Positions 31,032 to 38,144 of a DNA stretch of 38,144 nt are shown here, piece by piece (the stretch's first letter is position 1; the number at the start of each line of letters is the position of its first letter). Under the pieces are notes generated by a model. That model made no database searches and was not told where the DNA came from. It saw only the letters and a program-made list of their open reading frames with translations. The position numbers and the translations under genes are program-made. The stretch lies in contig JBFFEY010000025.1 in assembly GCA_041558415.1 (NCBI GenBank), forward strand, positions 1 through 38,144. The letters are read 5' to 3'. The DNA comes from SG8-39 sp041558415 (lineage in GTDB: Bacteria > Pseudomonadota > Gammaproteobacteria > Burkholderiales > SG8-39).

Positions 31032-33896
31032 TCACTTGCTACCCCCACCCGCGTCATAGGCGATCGCGTCCGGCACCGCCTCCGCCATGCCGGGATAGCG
31101 CGTCATCGCCTCGAACGCCGGCCAGGTCTGCTGCGGCTCCTCGGCGCCCGCCTTGTAGATGCGCACGCGCACGTCGTACCAGCCGGCCTGTCCCGTGATG
31201 GGGTCCGAGTTCGACATCTCCAGTCCCTCGGGCGAGCGCAACCTGTCGCTGATCAGATGGTTCAGCAAAAAGCCCTTGCGCGCCTCGTTCGCGCCGGGCG
31301 CGAGCTGCCAGGCGCCGGGCTGCTTGCCGATGGCGTTCCAGGTCCACACCGTGCCGGGCTCGACCGCCTCGGAGAGCTTCGCCAGGCAGCGCACGCGGCC
31401 CCAGGGCGACTCGACCCAGATCCAGTCGCCGTCGCCGATGCCCTGCGCGGCAGCGGTGCGCGGATTCACGTAGAGGTGGTTGTGCGCGTGGATCTGGCGC
31501 AGCCAGGCGTTCTGCGAATCCCAGGAGTGGTACATCGCCATCGGCCGCTGCGTCACCGCGGCAAGCGGGTAGCGCGTGCCGTCGGTGGCCTGGCGCTCGA
31601 GCGGCTCGTAGTAGAACGGCAGCGGATCGAAGTAGGTCTTGATGCGCGTGCGCAGGCGCTCGGGCGGGCGGCGCCTGCCCCACTTGCCGTCGGCCGCGAG
31701 ACGGAATTTCTGCAGCACTTCGGAGTAGAGCTGCAGGATGACCGGATCGCCGAAGCGCCGGATGCGCACGCGCTGCGCCCATTCCATGTAACCCCTGTTC
31801 CAGTTGCGCATGTACTGGTAGGACGGCGGCAGGCGATGGTGGAAGACGCAGTTGTTCTGCGCGTACATCTCCCACTGGCGCGGGTTGGGCTCGCCGTGCA
31901 TGAACTTTTCGCCGCCGCTGCCGCGCCAGCCGGCGAGAAAGCCGATGCCCGAGCCGGGTTCGGTCTCGTAGCGCAGGATGAAATCCGGGTAGTCGCGGTA
32001 ACGCCGCGTGCCGTCGCCGTCCGTGAAGGCCGGCAGCTTGAGCCGGCCGGCGAGCTCGATCAGTACGTCCTGGAACGGCTTGCAGCCGGCCGGCGGCGGC
32101 ACCACCGGCACACGCACCGAGTCGACCGGGCCATCGAACTCCGAAATCGGACGATCGAGCATCGACATCACGTCATGGCGTTCGAGATAGGTGGTGTCCG
32201 GCAGCACCAGGTCGGCGAACGCCGTCATCTCCGACTGGAAGGTGTCGCAGACGACGAGGAACGGGATCTTGTACTCACCGTCGTCGGCACGCGCGTTCAG
32301 CATCTTGCGCACCTCGACCGTGTTCATGGTCGAGTTCCACGCCATGTTCGCCATGAAGATCATCAGCGTATCGAGGCGATAGGGGTCCTCGTTCACCGCG
32401 TTGGTGATGACGCTGTGCATCAGGCCGTGCACCGAAAGCGGGTATTCCCAGGAAAATCCCTTGTCGATGCGCAGCGGCTCGCCCGCGGCATCGATGAACA
32501 GGTCCTCGGGCGAGGCGGGCCAGCCGAGCGCGAGGCCGCCGAGCGGCGTGTCGGGCTTGACCGCCTCCGGGCCGCGCGGCGGCTTCGCCGCCGGCGGGAT
32601 GGCGCGCGGGAACGGCGCTTTGTGGCGGAATCCGCCCGGCCGGTCGATCGTGCCGAGCAGGGTCATGAGGATGGCGAGCGCGCGGATGGTCTGGAAGCCG
32701 TTCGAGTGTGCCGCCAGGCCGCGCATGGCGTGAAACGCCACCGGATTGCCGGTCACGCTCCGGTGCTCCTTGCCCCAGCAATCGGTCCACGCGATCGGCA
32801 GCTCGATCTTCTCGTCGCGCGCGACAATGCCCATCTCCTGCGCCAGGCGGCGGATGGTCGCCGCCGGCACGCCGGTGATGGCCTCCGCCCACTCGGGCGT
32901 GTAGGCCTTGACGCGCTCTTCGAGCAGCTGGAACGCCGGCTTAACGATGCGGCCGTCGGGCATCCGAAAGCGGCCGAGCAGGTGCGGATCGGCGCCCTCG
33001 GCATGCGTGCGCACTGCGGCACCCGAGTGCCGGTCCCACCACAGCTGGTTGTGCGCGTACTCCGGGTTCTCGTCCGGCGCAGCCTCGCCGCGCACCAGCA
33101 GGCCATGGTCGTCCGAGGCCTCGTCGCAGTTCACCAGCTGTCCCGCGTTGGTGTAGCGCACCAGGAAGTCGCGGTCGAACAGCCCCAGCGCGATGATCTC
33201 GTGCACGATCGCGAGCAGCAGCGCGCCGTCGGTGCCCGGCCGGATCGGCACCCACTCGTCGGCGATCGCCGAATAGCCGGACCGCACCGGGTTGATCGAC
33301 ACGAAGCGCCCGCCGCGGCGCTTGAACTTCGAAATCGCGATCTTCAGCGGGTTGGAGTGGTGATCCTCGGCGGTGCCGATCATGACGAACAGCCGGGCGC
33401 GCTCGAGATCCGGGCCGCCGAACTCCCAGAACGAGCCGCCGATGGTGTAGATCATGCCGGCCGCCATGTTCACCGAGCAGAAGCCGCCGTGCGCCGCGTA
33501 GTTCGGCGTGCCGAACTGGCGCGCGAAAAGCCCGGTGAGCGCCTGCATCTGGTCGCGCCCCGTGAACAGCGCGAACTTGCGCGGGTCGGTGGCGCGGATG
33601 TGGGAGAGGCGCTTCTCCAGGATGTCGAAGGCCTCAGGCCAGTCGATCTCGACGAACTCGCCGGCGCCGCGCTCGGCACCCTCGCGCCGCTTGAGCGGCC
33701 GGGTGAGGCGCGCGGGCGAGTACTGCTTCATGATGCCGGACGAGCCCTTGGCGCAGATCACCCCGCGGTTGATGGGGTGCTCCGGGTTGCCGTCGATGTA
33801 GCGCAGCTGGCCGTCCCGCAGATGCACGCGGATGCCGCAGCGGCAGGCGCACATGTAGCAGGTGGTGGTCTTGATCTCGCTTCTTGGCGTGGTCAT
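31032..33896 (-). CDS. soeA: SoeA-like molybdopterin oxidoreductase (putative sulfite:quinone oxidoreductase catalytic subunit)
   Basis: This 954-residue Mo-bis-MGD enzyme of the DMSO-reductase superfamily has no Tat leader, so it should face the cytoplasm, as SoeA does. The N-terminal [4Fe-4S] ligands are Cys13-x2-Cys16-x3-Cys20-x27-Cys48 (TTTCYMCACRCGIRVH and GVICAKGSSGI). Further features are HGGFCSVNMAAGMIY, MIGTAEDHHSNPLKIAISKF and the C-terminal cofactor domain with NAWLRQIHAHNHLYVNPRTA. Its length and start resemble SoeA of purple sulfur bacteria, which oxidises sulfite to sulfate and passes electrons to quinone through SoeB and SoeC. Related enzymes reduce polysulfide, thiosulfate or tetrathionate, so the direction is inferred from tusA and the DsrE2-like gene nearby. 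Confidence 0.85.
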   Translation of the reverse strand: MTTPRSEIKTTTCYMCACRCGIRVHLRDGQLRYIDGNPEHPINRGVICAKGSSGIMKQYSPARLTRPLKRREGAERGAGEFVEIDWPEAFDILEKRLSHIRATDPRKFALFTGRDQMQALTGLFARQFGTPNYAAHGGFCSVNMAAGMIYTIGGSFWEFGGPDLERARLFVMIGTAEDHHSNPLKIAISKFKRRGGRFVSINPVRSGYSAIADEWVPIRPGTDGALLLAIVHEIIALGLFDRDFLVRYTNAGQLVNCDEASDDHGLLVRGEAAPDENPEYAHNQLWWDRHSGAAVRTHAEGADPHLLGRFRMPDGRIVKPAFQLLEERVKAYTPEWAEAITGVPAATIRRLAQEMGIVARDEKIELPIAWTDCWGKEHRSVTGNPVAFHAMRGLAAHSNGFQTIRALAILMTLLGTIDRPGGFRHKAPFPRAIPPAAKPPRGPEAVKPDTPLGGLALGWPASPEDLFIDAAGEPLRIDKGFSWEYPLSVHGLMHSVITNAVNEDPYRLDTLMIFMANMAWNSTMNTVEVRKMLNARADDGEYKIPFLVVCDTFQSEMTAFADLVLPDTTYLERHDVMSMLDRPISEFDGPVDSVRVPVVPPPAGCKPFQDVLIELAGRLKLPAFTDGDGTRRYRDYPDFILRYETEPGSGIGFLAGWRGSGGEKFMHGEPNPRQWEMYAQNNCVFHHRLPPSYQYMRNWNRGYMEWAQRVRIRRFGDPVILQLYSEVLQKFRLAADGKWGRRRPPERLRTRIKTYFDPLPFYYEPLERQATDGTRYPLAAVTQRPMAMYHSWDSQNAWLRQIHAHNHLYVNPRTAAAQGIGDGDWIWVESPWGRVRCLAKLSEAVEPGTVWTWNAIGKQPGAWQLAPGANEARKGFLLNHLISDRLRSPEGLEMSNSDPITGQAGWYDVRVRIYKAGAEEPQQTWPAFEAMTRYPGMAEAVPDAIAYDAGGGSK

Positions 33897-33994
33897 AAGT
33901 AGCCCTAAAGCATTCTCCTTATGGCAAACCTGAAAGCAAAGCTGATTGTCCTGATAATGTCATAAGTCCTTATGATTCATAAAGTTATGCATAA
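33894..33994. promoter_or_regulatory. Cluster of CTTATG/CATAAG half-sites between soeA and the divergent gene
   Basis: Half-sites occur at 33894 (CATAAG), 33918 (CTTATG), 33961 (CATAAG), 33969 (CTTATG), 33978 (CATAA), 33985 (TTATG) and 33990 (CATAA). They combine into three adjoining perfect palindromes: CATAAG-TC-CTTATG (33961-33974), TTATGA-T-TCATAA (33970-33982) and TTATGCATAA (33985-33994). This is the most AT-rich spot in the region and lies 65-100 bases upstream of soeA and 40-73 bases before the 101-residue gene. It fits an operator for a dimeric regulator acting on both genes. No regulator gene is seen nearby. Confidence 0.65.
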
Positions 33995-34033
33995 TTCCAG
34001 GATGCCGCGCCCGAGCAGACGACAATTCGCGCC

Positions 34034-34339
34034 ATGGACAAGACCGCCTTCAAGACCGACACCCGTTATACCCTGACCCTGCGCCGCGCCGACGGCAAGG
34101 CGGAGCCGGCCAACCTGTACGTCTACCGCCTGTACGACGCGTTCATGGTCGCGCGCGCGACCAGCGGGGACGGGCTGCTGCGCAAGGTCGCTTATGCCGA
34201 CGTCCTCACGTTGCTGGACGAAATCTCGGTCGAGCCGGACAAGCGCTACCTCCTGCCCAACGCACTGCTCGAGGAAAAGAACTGGACGGACAAGACCGAG
34301 ATGGCGGTGTACGCCAGCAGCCCCGCACTCGGCAAGTGA
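34034..34339 (+). CDS. Conserved hypothetical protein divergent from soeA
   Basis: This 101-residue soluble protein starts MDKTAFKTDTRYTLTLRRAD and contains ANLYVYRLYDAFMVARATSG, GLLRKVAYADVLTLLDEI, KRYLLPNALLEEKNWTDKTE and a tail AVYASSPALGK. The pattern is four or five strands and two helices with no membrane span, signal peptide or cysteine. Similar small proteins are widespread in betaproteobacteria without a known role. It shares a promoter region with soeA, including the palindrome cluster, so co-regulation is possible. The ribosome site is weak. It could be unrelated to sulfite oxidation. Confidence 0.75.
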   Translation: MDKTAFKTDTRYTLTLRRADGKAEPANLYVYRLYDAFMVARATSGDGLLRKVAYADVLTLLDEISVEPDKRYLLPNALLEEKNWTDKTEMAVYASSPALGK

Positions 34340-34460
34340 ACCTGCGCGCCGACGCGCGCCGACTCCAGCAACGTCGTTAGCCGCTGCCGGCTGCGGGCCG
34401 GCTCGAACGCGCCGCCGTTTGTGTCGCGTCAAGTGGCGGGCATCGGTTTGTGGTAGTCTT

Positions 34461-34475
34461 TGCTGCATTGCAGCA
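34461..34475 (+). promoter_or_regulatory. PhaR-like operator upstream of the DUF3141 gene
   Basis: TGCTGC-ATT-GCAGCA is a perfect palindrome that contains CTGC-N3-GCAG, the motif reported for the polyhydroxyalkanoate regulator PhaR. It lies 86 bases before the DUF3141 gene. The gap of 221 bases between the two genes holds nothing else clear. Confidence 0.55.
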
Positions 34476-34560
34476 TCGTTCCCTATGGCAGGCCTTCCCG
34501 ACCCCTGCTCGGGCGTCCCGTAAACCTGTCTAACTGCATTCCCCGAAACGGAAAACAGAC

Positions 34561-36891
34561 ATGAAAGATCAGACCTCGAAGCTCGTGCACAGTCACGAAC
34601 TTTCCGCCAAGGTCGCGCAACTTCTGACGCGCCGCGCCAAGACCGCCCAGGAGCGCTTCGCCGAGCGCGTCCAGAACGCCGCCGAGAAGCAGATGGCACA
34701 GGCCTCGGCCAGCCCGGTGATGCCATGGGACCTGTGGCGCGACTGGCAAGGCTATGCCGTCGATTTCGCGCAGCGCTCCATCCTGTTCTGGGACACGCTG
34801 CGCCAGCGCGGCAACAACTACCTGGCGCATGAGCGTGCCGGGCTGCCGCCGGTGCTGCATTTCGAGTACGAGACCATTCTCGACGGGCGGAGCTTCGAGC
34901 GGCCGGTGAACTACGCGCTGCTGCGCATCCTGCCGCCCGAGGGCGTGGTCGTCGACGACCAGCGCCGACCCTACATCATCATCGACCCGCGCGCCGGCCA
35001 CGGCCCGGGTATCGGCGGCTTCAAGGACGATTCGCAGGTCGGCGTCGCGCTGCGCGACGGCCACCCGGTGTATTTCGTCGTCTTCCACCGCGACCCGGAG
35101 CCGGGCCAGACCCTGCTCGATGTCTGCGCCGCAGAAGCGCGCTTCGTGCACGAGGTGCGCGCCCGCCACCCGGAGAGCCCCAAGCCGGTCCTGGTCGGCA
35201 ACTGCCAGGGCGGCTGGGCGGCGATGATGCTCGCTGCCGCCAACCCGGAGGAAACCGGTCCGATCGTGATCAACGGCGCGCCGATGTCCTACTGGGGTGG
35301 CGCCTGGAGCGAAGGCGACGGCGACAACCCGATGCGCTATGCCGGCGGCCTGCTCGGCGGCACCTGGCTGTCTTCGCTTGCCGCCGACATCGGCAACGGC
35401 GTATTCGACGGCGCGCACCTGGTGCAGAACTTCGAGAACCTCAATCCCGCCAACACCTTCTGGGACAAGTACTACCACCTGTTCGCCAACGTCGACGGCG
35501 AAGCGCCGCGCTTTCTCGAGTTCGAGCGCTGGTGGGGCGGCTTTTATCTCATGAACCGCGAAGAGATCGAGTGGATTACGCAGAATCTCTTCGTCGGCAA
35601 CAAGCTGTGGTCGGGCAGCGTGCCGTCCGGGCCGCAGGCCGTGTTCGATCTGCGTGCGATCAAGGCGCCGATCATCCTGTTCGCCTCGCTGGGCGACAAC
35701 ATCACGCCGCCGCAGCAGGCATTCAACTGGGTTGCCGACGTCTACGGATCGACCGACGAGATCAAGGCGCGCGGCCAGGTGATCGTCGGGCTGATGCACG
35801 AGGATGTCGGTCACCTCGGCATCTTCGTCTCGGGCAAGGTGGCGAAAAAGGAGCACGCGCAGATCGTCTCGGTGATGAAATCGGTCGAGGCGCTGCCGCC
35901 GGGCCTGTACGGCATGCAGATCCTCGAGTCGAAGGGTCCCGACGGCAAGCCGGCCTACGACGTCGCGTTCGTCGAGCACCGGCTGGAGGACGTGATGAAG
36001 CGGCTGAACCGCTTCGAGCGCGTCGACGAGAAGGCCTTCGAGGCCGTCGCCGGCGTCTCCGAGTTCAACCAGCGCGCCTATGAGCTGTTCGCACAGCCGC
36101 TGGTGCAGGCGAGCGCCAGCGAGTACGGCGCCAAGCTGAGCCGCGAGCTGCATCCGTTGCGCGCACAGCGCTATTCCGTGTCGGATGCGAACCCCTGGCT
36201 GTGGTGGCTCGGCCCCCTGGCCGAGGCGGTGCGCAGCCAGCGCCAGAGCGCGAGGCCGGAGCAGCTCTGGCGGCGCAGCGAGCGCACGGGCTCGGCGCTG
36301 ATCAGCGCATCGCTCGACTATTACCGTGACCTGCGCGATGCGCTGAGCGAGGCGGCCTTCTTCCTGACCTACGGCAACCTGTTCTCGCTCTACCTCGCGG
36401 ATCGCGAGCCCGGCAAAGTCCGGGCGCAGGCGCAGGCAGGCGATCCACGCACGCTGCCGTTCGTCGCGGAGGCGCTCGCCTCGATCGAGAAGGGCGGCTA
36501 TGCCGCGGCGGTCGCACGCGTGGCCGCCTTGCTCGCGCGACGCGGCGAGCCCGTGCCGCTGGCGCGCGTGCAGCTCAAGCACGCGCTGGCCGAGGAATAC
36601 CAGGACCTGCTGCCGGACGTGAGCTGGGACGAGGCACGCCGCATTCGAGGCGAGCAGGAAATCATCGTGCGCTACGAGCCGGAGCAGGCGCTCGCCACCC
36701 TGCCGACGCTGCTCGCCCGGGAAGACGACCGCAAGCGCCTGCTCGAGCTGCTCGGGCGGCTGGTCGACGACCCCCGCATCCAAGGCTTGTCGCACACGCC
36801 CGAACAGGAGGCGATGTTGGCGCGCATCCGCAGCGTGGTCGCCGGGCGCCCGGTCGCCGCATCGCGCCGCAGCGCGGCGGGCGGGGCCTGA
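34561..36891 (+). CDS. DUF3141 domain protein (PHA-synthase-like alpha/beta hydrolase)
   Basis: This 776-residue protein has the length and start of the DUF3141 family. The N-terminal helical part contains PWDLWRDWQGYAVDFAQRSI, and RRPYIIIDPRAGHGPGIGGF starts the alpha/beta-hydrolase core. VGNCQGGW places Cys215 in the lipase-box position, as in PHA synthases (GxCxG). LRAIKAPIILFASLGDNITP followed by LMHEDVGHLGIF gives the Asp and His candidates of the triad. The C-terminal 300 residues are helical with no known motif. The family accompanies MaoC-Pta and acetate kinase genes in a polyhydroxybutyrate-linked cluster, and the next gene fits that. Function is unproven: a thioesterase, depolymerase or transferase is possible. 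A PhaR-like box lies upstream. Confidence 0.88.
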   Translation: MKDQTSKLVHSHELSAKVAQLLTRRAKTAQERFAERVQNAAEKQMAQASASPVMPWDLWRDWQGYAVDFAQRSILFWDTLRQRGNNYLAHERAGLPPVLHFEYETILDGRSFERPVNYALLRILPPEGVVVDDQRRPYIIIDPRAGHGPGIGGFKDDSQVGVALRDGHPVYFVVFHRDPEPGQTLLDVCAAEARFVHEVRARHPESPKPVLVGNCQGGWAAMMLAAANPEETGPIVINGAPMSYWGGAWSEGDGDNPMRYAGGLLGGTWLSSLAADIGNGVFDGAHLVQNFENLNPANTFWDKYYHLFANVDGEAPRFLEFERWWGGFYLMNREEIEWITQNLFVGNKLWSGSVPSGPQAVFDLRAIKAPIILFASLGDNITPPQQAFNWVADVYGSTDEIKARGQVIVGLMHEDVGHLGIFVSGKVAKKEHAQIVSVMKSVEALPPGLYGMQILESKGPDGKPAYDVAFVEHRLEDVMKRLNRFERVDEKAFEAVAGVSEFNQRAYELFAQPLVQASASEYGAKLSRELHPLRAQRYSVSDANPWLWWLGPLAEAVRSQRQSARPEQLWRRSERTGSALISASLDYYRDLRDALSEAAFFLTYGNLFSLYLADREPGKVRAQAQAGDPRTLPFVAEALASIEKGGYAAAVARVAALLARRGEPVPLARVQLKHALAEEYQDLLPDVSWDEARRIRGEQEIIVRYEPEQALATLPTLLAREDDRKRLLELLGRLVDDPRIQGLSHTPEQEAMLARIRSVVAGRPVAASRRSAAGGA

Positions 36892-36919
36892 GCGCCCCCG
36901 CAGGGAGGAGCCCGACGTC

Positions 36920-38144
36920 ATGCAGAACTTCACCAATCGCACCTTCGACGAGATCAAGGTCGGCGACCGCGAGCAGGTCACGCGCGTCGTCACGAGTACG
37001 GAGGTCGAGGCGCTGGCACTCGTGTCCGGCGACGTCGACGCCTTTCACTTGGAAAAAGCGCAAACGCCGGGCGCCGGCAACGGCATACAGGCCAAGGCCA
37101 TCGGCGCCGAGGCGCTGCTCTCCGGCCTGCTCAGCCGCCGCATGCCGGGACCGGGCACCACCATCGTCGCGCAGGACCTGCGTTTCGAGGGCTCGGTACG
37201 CGCCGGCGACGAGCTGACCGGCAGCGTGACCGCGCGCGAGAAGCGTGCCGCGGGCAAGCAGATCGTATTCGAGTGCCTCGTCGAGCGCGGCGGCGACAAG
37301 CTGATCGCCGGCACGGTCACCGTTGCCGCGCCCAGCGAACGCATCCGCTACTCCAACGTCGCGACGCCGGAACTCATCCTGCGTCGCAATGACGCCTTCG
37401 CCCGTCTGCTCAAGCAGTGCCAGAACCTCGAGCCGGTGCGCTGCGCGGTCGTGCACCCCTGCGATCGGGCGTCGCTGCTCGGTCCGCTGGAAGCCGCGAA
37501 GCACGGCCTCATCGTCCCGGTGCTGGTCGGCCCGCAGGCGAAGATTCGCGCCGTGGCGCAGGCGGAGAAGGTCGACCTGAGCGCGGTCGAGTGCGTGCAT
37601 GCCGAGCACAGCCATGCGGCCGCGGCGCTGGCGGCCGAAATGGCGCGCGACGGCAAGGTCGAAGCACTCATGAAGGGCAGCCTGCACACCGACGAGCTGC
37701 TCGGCGCGGTGGTGCGCTCGAGTTCCGGGCTGCGCACCGCGCGGCGCATCAGCCACGTGTTCCTGCTCGACGTGCCGGCCTACCCGCGTCCGCTGATGGT
37801 CACCGACGCCGCGATCAATATCGCGCCGACGCTCGAGGACAAGATCGACATCGCGCAGAACGCGATCGATCTCGCGTGCACGCTCGGCATCGAACAGCCG
37901 AAGGTGGCGATTCTCGCCGCGGTCGAAACGGTCAATCCGCGCATGCCGGCGACGCTCGATGCCGCGGCGCTGTGCAAGATGGCCGACCGCGGTCAGATCA
38001 GCGGCGGCCTGCTCGACGGGCCGCTCGCCTTCGACAACGCGATCAGCGAGGAGGCCGCGAAAACGAAGAAGATCGTCTCCCCGGTCGCCGGACGGGCCGA
38101 CATCCTGCTGGTGCCGGATCTCGAGTCCGGCAACATGGTCGCCA
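36920..38144 (+). CDS. Bifunctional enoyl-CoA hydratase / phosphate acetyltransferase (partial, 3' end off window)
   Basis: The visible 408 residues start MQNFTNRTFDEIKVGDREQV, a MaoC-like hot-dog domain of about 130 residues with SGDVDAFHLEKAQ, AKAIGAEALLSGLLS and GPGTTIVAQDLRFEGSVRAG. From about residue 165 a phosphotransacetylase domain follows: NLEPVRCAVVHPCDRASLLG, then LMKGSLHTDELLGAVVRSS and RRISHVFLLDVPAYPRPLMV. Such fusions link (R)-hydroxyacyl-CoA or crotonyl-CoA chemistry with acyl-phosphate formation and usually precede an acetate/propionate kinase gene, expected beyond the window. The His in the MaoC Asp-x-x-x-x-His site appears as DVDAFHLE. GGGAGGAG precedes the ATG, 28 bases after the DUF3141 stop. 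Confidence 0.9.
   Translation, partial: MQNFTNRTFDEIKVGDREQVTRVVTSTEVEALALVSGDVDAFHLEKAQTPGAGNGIQAKAIGAEALLSGLLSRRMPGPGTTIVAQDLRFEGSVRAGDELTGSVTAREKRAAGKQIVFECLVERGGDKLIAGTVTVAAPSERIRYSNVATPELILRRNDAFARLLKQCQNLEPVRCAVVHPCDRASLLGPLEAAKHGLIVPVLVGPQAKIRAVAQAEKVDLSAVECVHAEHSHAAAALAAEMARDGKVEALMKGSLHTDELLGAVVRSSSGLRTARRISHVFLLDVPAYPRPLMVTDAAINIAPTLEDKIDIAQNAIDLACTLGIEQPKVAILAAVETVNPRMPATLDAAALCKMADRGQISGGLLDGPLAFDNAISEEAAKTKKIVSPVAGRADILLVPDLESGNMVA

Noticed and set aside
30823..31057. Short ORFs reading through the soeA-soeB gap, including an apparent N-terminal extension of SoeB
   Set aside because: They run through the inverted repeat and give Cys/Arg/Ser-rich peptides. SoeB has its proper start at 30826, so these are products of the repeat.
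30744..33902. A 1052-codon plus-strand open frame opposite soeA and soeB
   Set aside because: It is a shadow of the molybdopterin enzyme frame in GC-rich DNA, rich in Arg, His, Ala and Val with no domain pattern. The minus-strand protein is clearly real.
34483..36993. An 836-codon minus-strand open frame opposite the DUF3141 gene
   Set aside because: Antisense shadow; no ribosome site, motif or balanced composition.
1..38144. CRISPR arrays, tRNA or rRNA genes, prophage or transposase genes
   Set aside because: None was seen on reading the sequence: no regularly spaced direct repeats, no cloverleaf-like stretch and no integrase or transposase motif. The only mobile-element-like object is the inverted repeat at 30882-30963.

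Overview
This window looks like a chromosomal segment of a GC-rich betaproteobacterium. The basis is gene order and families: ilvB-ilvN-ilvC-psd-pssA-leuA, divergent lptFG / pepA-holC-valS, and a sigma factor-DUF3619-DUF3106-RDD cluster are arrangements typical of that class. A sulfur-oxidation gene set (SoeABC-like sulfite oxidoreductase, TusA, DsrE2-like protein) and genes linked to polyhydroxyalkanoate and acyl-CoA metabolism suggest a metabolically flexible, probably facultatively chemolithotrophic organism. No tRNA, rRNA, CRISPR array or transposase gene was seen, and no stretch over 300 bases is empty.

Region 1 (1-3456): the tail of an ABC substrate-binding protein, an SDR oxidoreductase, then on the minus strand a stress-type coiled-coil protein, a MaoC-like hydratase, a CaiB/BaiF CoA-transferase and a VOC protein. 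This resembles a small acyl-CoA pathway whose substrate cannot be told. Region 2 (3534-11346, all minus): the branched-chain amino acid and phosphatidylethanolamine genes ilvB, ilvN, ilvC, psd and pssA, then nnrS (with an FNR/DNR-like box) placed in front of leuA. leuA has its own promoter candidate and a 25-codon leader ORF that is 44% leucine. Region 3 (11438-22388): sigma-factor operon, LptG/LptF exporter subunits, PepA, HolC, a hypothetical protein, ValS and an MFS transporter.

Region 4 (22382-24689, minus): a tight four-gene unit of a hypothetical protein, a lipoate-ligase-fold protein, a degenerate receiver protein and a FecR-domain protein. Region 5 (24777-33994): FadL-type porin, DsrE2-like protein, CBS-BON protein, then tusA followed by what look like gene remnants around a GlcG/HbpS-like gene, and soeCBA. 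The remnants (C-terminal scrap, internally deleted FAD oxidoreductase, frame-disrupted small gene) suggest a partly decayed accessory sulfur/redox cluster. soeA and soeB are split by about 205 bases holding a perfect 25-bp inverted repeat. The divergent promoter between soeA and a 101-residue hypothetical gene carries a dense cluster of CTTATG/CATAAG half-sites.

Region 6 (34461-38144): a PhaR-like box, a DUF3141 PHA-synthase-like hydrolase and the start of a MaoC-phosphate acetyltransferase fusion, running off the window end.
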